From NCBI RefSeq assembly GCF_014205765.1, contig NZ_JACIIZ010000001.1:363718-427717 (forward strand): 64,000 nucleotides of DNA. Reading direction: 5' to 3'. This document shows, piece by piece, positions 1 through 9,033 of this stretch (positions within the stretch are counted from its first letter, which is position 1; the number at the start of each line of letters is the position of its first letter). Both the position numbers and the translations under genes were made by a program. The notes beneath the pieces were generated by a model that ran no database searches, was not told where the DNA came from, and saw only the letters and a program-made list of their open reading frames with translations. This DNA comes from Nitrospirillum iridis. GTDB taxonomy: Bacteria > Pseudomonadota > Alphaproteobacteria > Azospirillales > Azospirillaceae.

Positions 1-125
1 TCCGGGCCTGTATGCCAGCCCCCTTTATGCTAGCTTTGTGGCCGAAATCGGAAAAATTTCCGGTCCAGGGCCTCGGCAGGCGGGCTGCCGAGGATGGGCC
101 TTTTGAATTGATGGTTGATTGCGCC

Positions 126-788
126 ATGACGGAAAGCAAGCCTGATGCCGGTTCTGGAACCGGTCAGGACGCCGCTGACAAGGCGGCGCCATCCCCGGCG
201 GCCCCCGCCGATCTGGCCGGCCTGCGGGTCCCCCACGATCGGACCGGCGCCAATCCGGACACGCGGCCGGACGAGCGGCCGGATGAGGGGTACGACATCC
301 GCATCGCCCGCGACGGCACGTGGTTCTACCACGGAAGTCCCATAGGCCGCCTGCCCTTGGTCAAGCTGTTCTCCACCGTCCTGCGACGGGACGATTCCGG
401 GGACTATTGGCTGATCACCCCGGCGGAGCGGGGGCGCATCCGGGTGGATGACGCCCCCTTCGTGGCGGTGGAAATGCGCCGCGAAGGGCAGGGCCAGGAC
501 CAGGCGCTGTCCTTCCGCACCAATCTGGACCAGTGGGTGACGGCGGGGGCCGAGCACCCGATTCGCGTGGCGCTGGATCCGGAATCGGGGGAGCCCAGCC
601 CCTACATCCATGTGCGCGGGGAGATCGGCCGGGGGTTGGAGGCGCGGCTGAACCGGCCGGTGTTCTATGAACTGGCCGACATCGCCTTGGCGGCGGACGG
701 GGATGTCGGCGGCGAGGGCCCGGCTGGTGTCTGGAGCCAGGGCCTATTCTTCGCCCTGGAGCGCGATCACGGGGAGAAGGGGACGTGA
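126..788 (+). CDS. DUF1285 family protein
   Basis: A 220-residue soluble protein of the DUF1285 family, whose biochemical role is not known. The first 80 residues are a low-complexity Pro/Ala/Asp-rich leader. The conserved part follows, with features such as YDIRIARDGTWFYHGSPIGR and GDYWLITPAERGRIRVDD, then a C-terminal segment ending in ALERDHGEKG. I chose the ATG at 126 because the in-frame sequence upstream (12-125) reads like untranslated sequence. The stop overlaps the start of the NUDIX gene by four bases (GTGA, 785-788), so the two are probably translationally coupled and followed by cca. DUF1285 next to a NUDIX hydrolase and cca is, to my knowledge, a common arrangement in alphaproteobacteria. 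Family call is fairly safe, function open. Confidence 0.8.
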   Translation: MTESKPDAGSGTGQDAADKAAPSPAAPADLAGLRVPHDRTGANPDTRPDERPDEGYDIRIARDGTWFYHGSPIGRLPLVKLFSTVLRRDDSGDYWLITPAERGRIRVDDAPFVAVEMRREGQGQDQALSFRTNLDQWVTAGAEHPIRVALDPESGEPSPYIHVRGEIGRGLEARLNRPVFYELADIALAADGDVGGEGPAGVWSQGLFFALERDHGEKGT

Positions 789-1468
789 GCATGGCGGCGG
801 CGATCCGCCGCGCCTTCCCCGGCCGGCGCGAGGGCATCTTCGCGCCCGAGGGCCCGGGCATCAACGTCCGGGGCGACCGCGACGGCAACGGGGCGGATGT
901 CGACGGCGTGTTCGAAACCCCGGCAGCGGTGCGCGACGCCGCCGTGCTGGTGCCGCTGGTCGACCGGCCGGAGGGCATGACCGTCCTGCTGACCCAGCGT
1001 TCCGTCCACCTGGCGGCCCATGGCGGGCAGATCAGCTTTCCGGGTGGCCGGGTGGAGCCGGAGGACACCGACGCCGTGGCCACCGCGCTGCGCGAAACGG
1101 AGGAGGAGGTGGGGCTGTCACCCACGCAGGTGGAGGTGGTGGGCCGCCTCGACACCTACCACACGCGGACGGGCTTCCGCGTGGTGCCGGTGGTGGGCCT
1201 GGTCAGCCCCCCCTTCTTCCTGCAGCCCGACCCGTTCGAGGTGCAGGAGGTGTTCGAGGTGCCGCTGGCCTTCATCCTGGACCCAGGCAGCCGGCAGCGT
1301 CAGTCCCGCGAGTTCAAGGGCGCCCAGCGATCCTTCTGGGTCTTCCCCTATAACGAGCGCTACATCTGGGGCGCCACCGCCGGCATGCTGGTCAACCTGT
1401 GCGACGTGCTGGGCGTTCCCCATATGACGCCGGAGGGACGGATGGACTTTCATCCCCCGCGGCCTTAA
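785..1468 (+). CDS. NUDIX hydrolase, CoA pyrophosphatase type
   Basis: A 227-residue NUDIX hydrolase. The segment LLTQRSVHLAAHGGQ (residues 68-82) followed by FPGG is the UPF0035 signature that marks the coenzyme A pyrophosphatase (NudL/YeaB-like) subgroup. It leads directly into the Nudix box, whose catalytic helix RETEEEVGL is at 103-111 and carries the metal-binding glutamates. By family the protein would cleave CoA, oxidised CoA or acyl-CoA to phosphopantetheine and 3',5'-ADP as cytosolic housekeeping. The GTG start at 785 sits inside the stop codon of the DUF1285 gene. An alternative ATG lies two codons downstream at 791. The exact substrate is inferred from the subgroup signature. Confidence 0.88.
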   Translation: MSMAAAIRRAFPGRREGIFAPEGPGINVRGDRDGNGADVDGVFETPAAVRDAAVLVPLVDRPEGMTVLLTQRSVHLAAHGGQISFPGGRVEPEDTDAVATALRETEEEVGLSPTQVEVVGRLDTYHTRTGFRVVPVVGLVSPPFFLQPDPFEVQEVFEVPLAFILDPGSRQRQSREFKGAQRSFWVFPYNERYIWGATAGMLVNLCDVLGVPHMTPEGRMDFHPPRP

Positions 1469-1536
1469 GGCGGGACGTCGTTGTCCCTCCCAGGGATACT
1501 TGCTAAAGCTAATTTGAAATACAACCCCAAGGCGTC

Positions 1537-2775
1537 ATGACCTCTGTCCGTACCCTGGTGCCCACGGGCCAGTTGGCCTCCGTGGCCAGCCGCCGCGTCC
1601 TGCAGTCCCTGATGCGCACGGGACAGGAGGCGCGCTTCGTCGGCGGTTGCGTGCGCGATTGCCTGCTGGAGATCCAGGCGGCCGACATCGACATCGCCAC
1701 ACCGTTGCCGCCGGAAGAGGTGATGCGCCGGCTGAAGGCCGACGGCATCCGCGTCATCCCCACCGGCCTGAAGCATGGCACCGTCACGGCCGTCATCGGC
1801 AATGAGACGTTCGAGATCACCACCCTGCGGCAGGATGTGGAAACCTTCGGCCGCAGCGCGCGGGTGGCCTTCACCGACGATTGGCTGGCCGATGCCGCCC
1901 GGCGCGACTTCACCTTCAACGCCCTGTCGCTGACGGTGGATGGCGAGCTGTACGACCCTTTCGGCGGCGTGGCCGACCTCACGGCGGGGCGGGTGCGCTT
2001 CATCGGCGATGCCGAGGCCCGCATCCGCGAGGATGTGCTGCGCCTGCTGCGGTTCTTCCGCTTCTACGCCCGGCTGGGCAAGGGGCCCCCGGACAAGGCG
2101 GCGTTGTCGGCCTGCGCCCGCCTGGCCCCCCTGGTCACCACCCTGTCGGGTGAGCGGGTGCGCGATGAGGTGCTGAAGCTGCTGGCCACCGACCGCGCCG
2201 CCGAGGTCTGGCGCCTGATGGTGGACCAGGGGATCATGGAGCATGTCCTGCCCCAGGCCATGGCGGTGGACCGCTTGGCGGCGCTGGACCGGCTGGAATG
2301 GATGGTGGGCGAGACGGAGCCGTTGGCCCGTCTGGCGGCCTTGCTGCCGGGTGGTCCCCTGGCCCATGCGGCGGCGGCGGCAGTGGCCGACCGGTTGCGC
2401 TTCTCCAACTTCCAGCGCGATCGGCTGGCCGCCATTGCCGCCCCGGTGGTGGACGTGCACCCCAACCTGCCCCTCAAGTCGCGGCGCATCGCCTTGCACC
2501 GCCTGGGGCCGGAGATATACCGCGCCGTGCTGCTGCTGGCCGCGGCGGCCATGGGCACGCCGGCCTTCGAACTGTTCGAGCCGCTGGCCGAGGCCTCCGC
2601 CTGGCGGGAAACGCCGTTTCCCCTGCGGGGCCAGGATGTCCTGGACAAGGGGGTGCCGGCGGGGCCGGAGGTCGGCCGCCTGATGGGGGAGGTGGAGCGC
2701 TGGTGGATCGCCCACGACTTCCAGCCCGACCGCGACGCCTGCCTGGCTGAACTGGGGCGGCGACTGGCGTGTTAA
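1537..2775 (+). CDS. cca: CCA tRNA nucleotidyltransferase
   Basis: A 412-residue class II CCA-adding enzyme that builds or repairs the 3'-CCA end of tRNAs. The head domain shows the nucleotidyltransferase signature FVGGCVRDCLL (residues 34-44) and the catalytic DxD as D50-I-D52. Downstream are RRDFTFNALSL and the template-like region EDVLRLLRFFRFYARLG, both typical of the poly(A) polymerase/CCA family. Length is normal. The ATG at 1537 has AAGG a few bases upstream. The gene follows the NUDIX gene by 68 bp on the same strand, and a strong hairpin lies 73 bp after its stop. I see no sign of truncation. Whether the enzyme also has phosphatase or phosphodiesterase activity cannot be told, since no HD domain is evident. 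Confidence 0.95.
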   Translation: MTSVRTLVPTGQLASVASRRVLQSLMRTGQEARFVGGCVRDCLLEIQAADIDIATPLPPEEVMRRLKADGIRVIPTGLKHGTVTAVIGNETFEITTLRQDVETFGRSARVAFTDDWLADAARRDFTFNALSLTVDGELYDPFGGVADLTAGRVRFIGDAEARIREDVLRLLRFFRFYARLGKGPPDKAALSACARLAPLVTTLSGERVRDEVLKLLATDRAAEVWRLMVDQGIMEHVLPQAMAVDRLAALDRLEWMVGETEPLARLAALLPGGPLAHAAAAAVADRLRFSNFQRDRLAAIAAPVVDVHPNLPLKSRRIALHRLGPEIYRAVLLLAAAAMGTPAFELFEPLAEASAWRETPFPLRGQDVLDKGVPAGPEVGRLMGEVERWWIAHDFQPDRDACLAELGRRLAC

Positions 2776-2848
2776 TCCATGCCCTTGGGCGCCGGCATCC
2801 GCCGCCTGGGCTTCCTCAGTTTGGACGCGGTCGCGTCGCAATCGCTTC

Positions 2849-2873
2849 GCTCCCCGGGAAAACCCCGGGGAGC
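2849..2873. terminator. Perfect 10-bp hairpin between convergent genes
   Basis: The sequence GCTCCCCGGG pairs perfectly with CCCGGGGAGC across a five-base loop. It lies between the convergent cca (+) and cytochrome c (-) genes, so it probably ends transcription from one or both sides. No U-run follows, so the terminator call rests on stem strength and position. Confidence 0.55.
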
Positions 2874-2887
2874 GGGGCTCTCGGCGG

Positions 2888-3328
2888 TCAGCGCGCCGCC
2901 TTCACGTCCGCGACCGTGACCGCGTCGGTGTAGTGGTTGCCGAAATGGGTGCGGACGTAGTTGACGACGGCCGCCACCTGGTCGTCGTCCAGGAACTCCC
3001 CGATGGCCGGCATGGCCCTCTGGCCGTGCAGCACCATGGCGACGGGATAACCCGCCGTCTCCAGATTGGCGTTGGCGGCCAGCGCCGGGTAGGTGCCGGC
3101 GCCGGTGGCGCCCTTGGCGTCCGGCATGTGGCAGCCCTGGCAGATGGCCTGGTAGAGGGCCGCGCCGTCCTTCTGGCCGAAATGGCGGGGGCTGGCGAAG
3201 GCGGCGGAACTGGCGTCCGACGCCTGGGCGTGGGCGGCGTGGGGCAGCGTGCCGGCAATAGTGTAAAGCGCGGTCAGCAGGGCCGTCAGGCCGGCCGCCT
3301 TGAGCGCGCGGATCTTGGTGACAGTCAT
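2888..3328 (-). CDS. Periplasmic c-type cytochrome
   Basis: A 146-residue exported single-haem cytochrome c. Residues 1-35 form a Sec signal peptide ending in AAHAQ. The haem-binding motif is CQGCH (C63, C66, H67), and M106 in GQRAMPAIG is the likely distal ligand. The C-terminal helix DDDQVAAVVNYVRTHFGN is typical of class I cytochromes. The ATG at 3328 starts the signal peptide; in-frame codons further upstream would run into the neighbouring oxidase gene. The gene begins 34 bases after the flavin amine oxidase stop on the same strand, so the cytochrome probably accepts electrons from that enzyme. This partner role is inferred from operon position only. Confidence 0.88.
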   Translation of the reverse strand: MTVTKIRALKAAGLTALLTALYTIAGTLPHAAHAQASDASSAAFASPRHFGQKDGAALYQAICQGCHMPDAKGATGAGTYPALAANANLETAGYPVAMVLHGQRAMPAIGEFLDDDQVAAVVNYVRTHFGNHYTDAVTVADVKAAR

Positions 3329-3362
3329 GGGTGGGGTGCCTCGTGATCGAAGGGCGGCGCGT

Positions 3363-4949
3363 TCAGGCCGCGACAACCCGCTTGTGCAGGCGGCTGATGG
3401 CGTCGAGGGAGGAGAGGACGGCCCCCTCCTGCCATCCGGTGATGTAGCTGGCGTGTTCGCCCGCCAGCGCGATGCGGCCGTCCACCTGGCAGAGATCTTG
3501 GTAGTGGGCGGCCCGGCTCTCCTCGGTCCACGAGGCGTGGCAGCCCAGGGTCCAGGGCACGCGGTGCCAGCCCACGGCCACGCCGTTGTCGAACTCCTTG
3601 GCGTACTGGGGATGGATCTGGGCGCCATAGGCCAGGGCGCGCTTGATGCGCTCCTCCGGCGGCAGGGCGGTGTACTCCATGGCATAGGCGCCGAAGACGT
3701 AGGTGCCCAACAGCACGCCCTTGCCCGGGCTGCCGTAGCCGCTGTTGGGATAGCCGATCATGGCGATGGGCAGGTCGGTGAAGCTGATGCCGCCGTAGAT
3801 CGCCTCATCCTGTTCCCAGAAGCGGCGTTTGAACTGCAGGCCCACCTTGGCCGCGGCCTCGTAGGGAACGGCGCTGATGGCGTTGGCCATCTTCGGCCCG
3901 ACGTTCAGCTTGATCTGGCTCAGCACCGACAGGGGGATGGTGCACAGGCACCAGTCGGCCTTGGCCGTCTGCGGCGCCCCGCCCTTGACGGTGTCGGTGT
4001 AGGTGACGGTGACGCCGTGGTCGTCCTGATGGATCTCCGTCACCTTGGTGTTGAAGCGGATCAGGTCCTTGACCTCGCGGGCCAGCGCCGTGGGGAACTG
4101 GTCCATGCCGCCCACCGGCTGGAAGATGGTGGACTGGAATTCGTCATGCAGGCCCATGCCCAGATAGCGCCACAAGCCGCCCTGCATGACGTCGCTGAGG
4201 GAGGCGGGGGTGGAGGGCACGGGGGCGCCGTCCATGCCGCCGCCGGGTGCCTTGTCATAGCCGCGCAGGTTGCTGGACTCCAGGCTGGCGGCATAGGCGT
4301 AGTTCTTGTCCAGGCCGCCCCAGGCGCGCAGCGACTCCAGCAGCTTTTCCTGGTCCTCCTTGGACACCGTGCCGTCCAGCGCCTTCTGGCCGGTCAGCTT
4401 GGCCAGCAGTTCCGCCACATGGCCGTGATAGTCGGCCTGGATCTCGCGGAAGCGCTGCGGCTTGCCGCCGTAAGCCTTGGCGGAGTGCAGGTAGGCGTTG
4501 TAGTTGACCTGGTTGAACGGCTCCAGCGCCACGCCGTAGCGGTGGCAGTAATCCAGCACGGCGCGGTGGTGGTAGGGGATGCGCCAGGGGCCGGGGTTGA
4601 CGTACAGTCCCTGGTCGAAGCCCACCGTCTGCTTGAACCCGCCCAGTTCCGTGTAGGTGTCGCCGCCGCGCAGGCTCCAGCTGCGGCCGCCGGCCTTCTC
4701 CCGGTATTCCAGGACCTGGACCTTGTAGCCCGCCTTGCGCAACTCGATCGCCGCCACCAGGCCGGCCACGCCGGCGCCCAGGATGAGGATGGAGGCGCCC
4801 TTGGGGTTGCCGTCCAGCTTGATGGGGCCCTTGTACGTCGTCTCCGCCGCCAGCCCCAGGCTGGTGGCAGCCTGGTACATCACGGCGCTGCCCGCCACCG
4901 TGCCGATCAGGGTCAGCAGGTCGCGCCTTTTCATGCCACTCAAAACCAT
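3363..4949 (-). CDS. Flavin monoamine oxidase-like FAD enzyme, Tat-exported
   Basis: A 528-residue flavoprotein of the amine oxidase (MAO/L-amino-acid oxidase) superfamily. The N-terminus MKRRDLLTLIGTVAGSAVMYQ has a twin-arginine pair before a hydrophobic stretch, suggesting export in folded form. The FAD-binding Rossmann motif is ILGAGVAGLVAA (about 56-67), followed by the family segment EKAGGRSW. The C-terminal region LAGEHASYITGWQEGAVLSS is the usual FAD-contacting end of this fold. Two starts are possible: 4949 or the ATG at 4934 (MKRRDLL), and the second gives a more typical Tat leader. With the cytochrome c gene 34 bp downstream, a periplasmic amine dehydrogenase delivering electrons to cytochrome is plausible. 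The amine or amino-acid substrate cannot be read from the sequence. Confidence 0.85.
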   Translation of the reverse strand: MVLSGMKRRDLLTLIGTVAGSAVMYQAATSLGLAAETTYKGPIKLDGNPKGASILILGAGVAGLVAAIELRKAGYKVQVLEYREKAGGRSWSLRGGDTYTELGGFKQTVGFDQGLYVNPGPWRIPYHHRAVLDYCHRYGVALEPFNQVNYNAYLHSAKAYGGKPQRFREIQADYHGHVAELLAKLTGQKALDGTVSKEDQEKLLESLRAWGGLDKNYAYAASLESSNLRGYDKAPGGGMDGAPVPSTPASLSDVMQGGLWRYLGMGLHDEFQSTIFQPVGGMDQFPTALAREVKDLIRFNTKVTEIHQDDHGVTVTYTDTVKGGAPQTAKADWCLCTIPLSVLSQIKLNVGPKMANAISAVPYEAAAKVGLQFKRRFWEQDEAIYGGISFTDLPIAMIGYPNSGYGSPGKGVLLGTYVFGAYAMEYTALPPEERIKRALAYGAQIHPQYAKEFDNGVAVGWHRVPWTLGCHASWTEESRAAHYQDLCQVDGRIALAGEHASYITGWQEGAVLSSLDAISRLHKRVVAA

Positions 4950-5312
4950 GCCCGTTCCGCCTCCATTATTTTTTGAAGTGCGGCGAGTCCCCCTGCTTTA
5001 TGTCCGGCGATGATCCCGCCGGCTTATCGTTGCCGGGCAGGCGTTCTCAGGCAGGATCGCCACCCCGTTCCTGGCGGCAAGGGCCGCTGGCTCAGGCGCG
5101 CATCCTGGTGATTACGTCGAGAACGAACAGCCCGTCTATTAACAACCTGTTATGTTTATATTTTATCAGTCTGCATCATGGGTGCGACCGGGCAAGGGCC
5201 CGCCGGCCCCATGAAACCGCGCTCAGTCTACCTGAGGCAGGGTTGCATGGGCCGGCGGGGCTGTCAATGCGGGCACCCCGCGTGGGCTCCGGCGATGGCC
5301 GTGGGATGGCGC
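4950..5312. other. 363-bp gap upstream of the amine oxidase
   Basis: No gene is supported here. The stretch holds the presumed promoter region of the minus-strand amine oxidase, with AT-rich patches at about 4963-4976 and 5128-5170. It also holds a long interrupted inverted repeat at 5198-5261, downstream of the minus-strand gene that ends at 5313. Confidence 0.6.
5198..5261. repeat. Long interrupted inverted repeat
   Basis: The arms GCCCGCCGGCCCCATG (5198-5213) and CATGGGCCGGCGGGGC (5246-5261) are complementary except for single-base slips, and 32 bases separate them. The repeat lies about 50 bp beyond the stop of the minus-strand orphan gene. It could form a hairpin terminator or a cruciform. 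There is no U-run. Confidence 0.6.
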
Positions 5313-6293
5313 CTACGCGGGTGACAGGATGGCGACATAGCTCTGGATGCCGCCCGTCGCCGGCTGGTAGATGCCGATCAGGTTGTTCTCCAGGATGGAA
5401 TTGGCGGTGCAGATGCCGACGGTGGCGGGATTGGTGGTGGCCAGCCATTCGGCTGGGCCGAACGATCCGTCGGGCGCGCGGGCCACCTTGGCGAAGGCGG
5501 CACCCGCGTCGGTGGTCGCCGCCAGGGCATAGCCGTCGGGGACGCCGGTGATGCCCTCGAAATGGGTGACGATCCCGGGATCGTTATTGTAGCTGAAGCC
5601 GGTGACCCGGGTGATGGCGCCGGTCGCGGCGTCGTAGTCCAGCAGGACGCCCTGGTTGGCCCCGTGCCCGGATTTGTAGCCGCCGGCGATGGTGTAGGCG
5701 GCGCCGTCGCCGTTTTGCCAAATGCCATAGGCGGTGGCCAGCGGCCCGATGTCCAGCAGTTGGAAGGTGCCGGTGCGCACGTTGTAGATGAAGGCGTTGG
5801 CGGACCCCGCCTGTCCCGCCAGATCATAATCGCCCACCACCAGATCGCCCATCGTGCTGTGTGGTATGGTGTTCGCCACCGTGCCGCCCGCCAAATCCGA
5901 GGGCACGTCGATCTGGGTCCAGGTGCCGGACCCATCCAAGGCGCCCTGATAGATCAAGCCATGGTCGCCCTTGCCGCCCTGGCTGTATTTGTAACTCCCC
6001 ACCACACGGACGTTGCCCTTGCCGATGCCGGGGTCGAACAACGGCGTGTTGGGGCCGTAGAAGACCGATGTCGTCACCGTCTGGCCGGGAAAGGTCGGCG
6101 CCAGGAAGATGTAGCCGTCGGCGTCGGTGGGGGAGAGGGGGCCGCGATACAGCAGTCCCTGGGGCTGGCCCGACGCCGACTGGTAGCTGCCGGTGATCAC
6201 CACCGGCCGACCGTCACCGTCGTCCTGGCGGATGCCGGTGACGGAATAGTCGGCGGCGAAGATATCGCTATAGGTGACTTTGGATGGGCTCAT
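5313..6293 (-). CDS. Repeat-containing protein of unknown function, propeller-like
   Basis: I do not recognise this 326-residue protein. It has no signal peptide or membrane segment. It contains at least four imperfect copies of a unit of about 50-60 residues built around a V-V-x-G-x-Y strand, a Gly/Ser/Gln-rich turn and a G-L-x-Y-x-G strand: VVITGSYQSASGQPQGLLYR, VRVVGSYKYSQGGKGDHGLI, LVVGDYDLAGQAGSANAFIY and YTIAGGYKSGHGANQGVLL. This suggests a beta-propeller or similar all-beta fold, as in HAF-repeat-like proteins. A good Shine-Dalgarno (GGAGG, 6-7 bases before the ATG) supports the start at 6293. It stands alone behind its own AT-rich promoter with a palindrome, which suggests an independently regulated accessory gene. 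Confidence 0.7.
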   Translation of the reverse strand: MSPSKVTYSDIFAADYSVTGIRQDDGDGRPVVITGSYQSASGQPQGLLYRGPLSPTDADGYIFLAPTFPGQTVTTSVFYGPNTPLFDPGIGKGNVRVVGSYKYSQGGKGDHGLIYQGALDGSGTWTQIDVPSDLAGGTVANTIPHSTMGDLVVGDYDLAGQAGSANAFIYNVRTGTFQLLDIGPLATAYGIWQNGDGAAYTIAGGYKSGHGANQGVLLDYDAATGAITRVTGFSYNNDPGIVTHFEGITGVPDGYALAATTDAGAAFAKVARAPDGSFGPAEWLATTNPATVGICTANSILENNLIGIYQPATGGIQSYVAILSPA

Positions 6294-6322
6294 CGGTGCC
6301 TCCAGGGGTTGGGTGACAAGGC

Positions 6323-6328
6323 ATTATA
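6323..6328 (-). promoter_or_regulatory. Putative -10 box of the orphan propeller gene
   Basis: On the minus strand this reads TATAAT, a perfect -10 hexamer about 30 bases before the ATG at 6293. The -35 region is poor (TATTAA at 17-bp spacing), as expected for an activator-dependent promoter. Confidence 0.5.
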
Positions 6329-6353
6329 TCGATCATTGATAGAGATTAATACA

Positions 6354-6374
6354 CTACTTTACTCGTTAAAGTAG
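6354..6374. promoter_or_regulatory. Palindrome CTACTTTA-N5-TAAAGTAG, putative operator
   Basis: This is a perfect 8-bp inverted repeat with a five-base centre, about 26 bp upstream of the predicted -10 box, in a locally AT-rich region of otherwise GC-rich DNA. Its position near -45 to -55 suits a regulator binding site for the gene starting at 6293. No regulator gene is adjacent. Confidence 0.5.
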
Positions 6375-6473
6375 CGCACTTTGATCTGTTATAATCTTTT
6401 GGTTATAGTTTCGAGCAGCAGCTGGCCGGATTGGCGCCTGTGAGCCCTTTCAGGCGATGTCTCTTTTTCACTT

Positions 6474-6500
6474 GCAAATGCGAATGACTCTCATTATTCA
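6474..6500. promoter_or_regulatory. Fur-box-like palindrome
   Basis: The core AATGACTCTCATT (6483-6495) is an inverted repeat AATGA-N3-TCATT. With its flanks it reads GCAAATGCGAATGACTCTC followed by ATTATTC, which resembles ferric-uptake-regulator operators such as GCGAATGATTCTCATT. No iron-uptake gene follows on either strand within the gap. Confidence 0.45.
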
Positions 6501-6748
6501 ACAGGGGACACGTTGGTTGAACGCGATCTGGGGGTCGGGGATTGGGAAGGACACAGACCACATGTCGCTGCGTTCGGACAGTGCGCGCCGTGACGCTGCC
6601 GCCGGTGGCGGGCGTTGGTCCAAACAGCCACATCCCGACCGTCAGCATCCCGGAATAAAACCACCCATCCTTGCCAAAACCGCCGTGAGGTCGCGGCTTA
6701 ACGCCCCGCCGTCCTCATTCCGAGCTTACCTTCCAAGGATTTTCCTTC

Positions 6749-7246
6749 ATGGCCTTGACCCGCAGCCCCGCCCGTTTGGCGGCCTCCACCCTGGCCTGTG
6801 CCGCCCTGCTCGCCGCCGGTGTCGCCCGTGGCGCTTCCCATGACGTCGCGACCTTCATCAGGGAGCATGACCAGAACGGCGACGGCGTGGTCACGGCGCA
6901 GGAATACCAGGCCGTGCGGGACAATCAGTTCAAGGCGCTGGACACCAATGGCGACGGCTGGGTGAGCGAGGCGGAATACACCGCCGAGTTCGAGGCGCGG
7001 CTGGCCAAGGAAAACGTGCCGGCGGACCGCAAGGCGCAACAGCTGAAGCAGACCCATATCCGCTTCGTCGCCATCGACCTGGACGGCGACCAGAAAATGT
7101 CGCGGGAGGAATTCATGGCCTCGGGCTGGCGCATGTTCGGCTACCACGACAAGAACGGCGACCAGAAGGTGGACCAGGCGGACGTGGACCTGGCCGCCGC
7201 CTTCAAACCCTTGCTGGACAAGGCCAGAGGCGACAAGGCGCCCTGA
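6749..7246 (+). CDS. Exported EF-hand calcium-binding protein
   Basis: A 165-residue protein with a Sec signal peptide (residues 1-29, ending GVARGAS). Four EF-hand loops are visible: DQNGDGVVTAQE, DTNGDGWVSEAE, DLDGDQKMSREE and DKNGDQKVDQAD. All have acidic residues at positions 1, 3, 5 and 12, except that the last ends in Asp. They suggest two EF-hand pairs that bind calcium in the periplasm or outside the cell. The ATG at 6749 has AAGGA nine bases upstream. The gene is isolated, ends before a strong hairpin, and faces the convergent DUF4157 gene. Calcium sensing or buffering is inferred from the fold. Nothing shows a specific partner. Confidence 0.88.
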   Translation: MALTRSPARLAASTLACAALLAAGVARGASHDVATFIREHDQNGDGVVTAQEYQAVRDNQFKALDTNGDGWVSEAEYTAEFEARLAKENVPADRKAQQLKQTHIRFVAIDLDGDQKMSREEFMASGWRMFGYHDKNGDQKVDQADVDLAAAFKPLLDKARGDKAP

Positions 7247-7420
7247 GGGTGAACAGCGTTCCTTAAAGTTCCTATCGGTGCCTGGGGCCTGGGCGATGCG
7301 GAGTCCACGCCCCCGTTCAAGACAGGGCACCGTACAGCCGGTCGGCGGCGCGCTAGTCGTGTGGCGCGATGGGCGGAATGGCGGCCTCCTTTCCCCTTCC
7401 GTCGACCGGCTCTTTTTATC

Positions 7421-7456
7421 GGCCCCCGGGATCAGCATCCCGGGGGCCAGTTCTAT
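7421..7456 (+). terminator. 12-bp perfect hairpin terminator
   Basis: GGCCCCCGGGAT pairs perfectly with ATCCCGGGGGCC (7421-7448) across the loop CAGC, and the T-rich tail AGTTCTATTTTA follows. It ends the EF-hand gene and may also block read-through from the convergent DUF4157 gene. Confidence 0.75.
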
Positions 7457-7466
7457 TTTAAGCTGA

Positions 7467-8786
<1,320 letters not shown>

Positions 8787-9004
8787 GGACCCGCTTGCCT
8801 CCTCGGTTCGACGCACTCCACTGTAGCATCGGCATGAGGCAAATCACGTTATTGTTGCGGTGGGGCCACGCGGCCGTTTCACCTGGGGCCGCAGGCTTAT
8901 CAGCATGGCTCCGACCTACCAGCTGGTGTTCCCGCTGTTCTTCGCAGCCGGGCATCCCCATGCGCGGGCGCGTGCTCGGGGCACGGACGTCCAGGAGCCT
9001 GGGT

Positions 9005-9019
9005 GGGGGCGAATCCCCC
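9005..9019 (-). terminator. Small GC hairpin after the membrane glycosyltransferase gene
   Basis: GGGGG and CCCCC flank a five-base loop just beyond the stop of the minus-strand gene ending at 9034. The stem is short and has no clear U-run, so this is only a weak terminator candidate. Confidence 0.3.
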
Positions 9020-9033
9020 GCGTGTTGTCTGTT

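Larger units (their letters stand above)
6294..6748. other. 455-bp gap holding two regulatory-looking sites
   Basis: No convincing gene is visible. The left part holds the promoter and palindrome of the minus-strand orphan gene. A Fur-like box sits at 6474-6500. The remaining 250 bp up to the EF-hand gene show no coding sequence I can support; the short reading frames here contain the Fur-like site itself or have atypical composition. Confidence 0.55.

Noticed and set aside
3300-4976. Plus-strand 558-codon frame across the amine oxidase
   Set aside because: Antisense shadow of a gene with clear FAD and Tat motifs.
6403-6648. 81-codon minus-strand frame in the gap before the EF-hand gene
   Set aside because: It spans the Fur-like palindrome, has no ribosome-binding site and no protein-like pattern.
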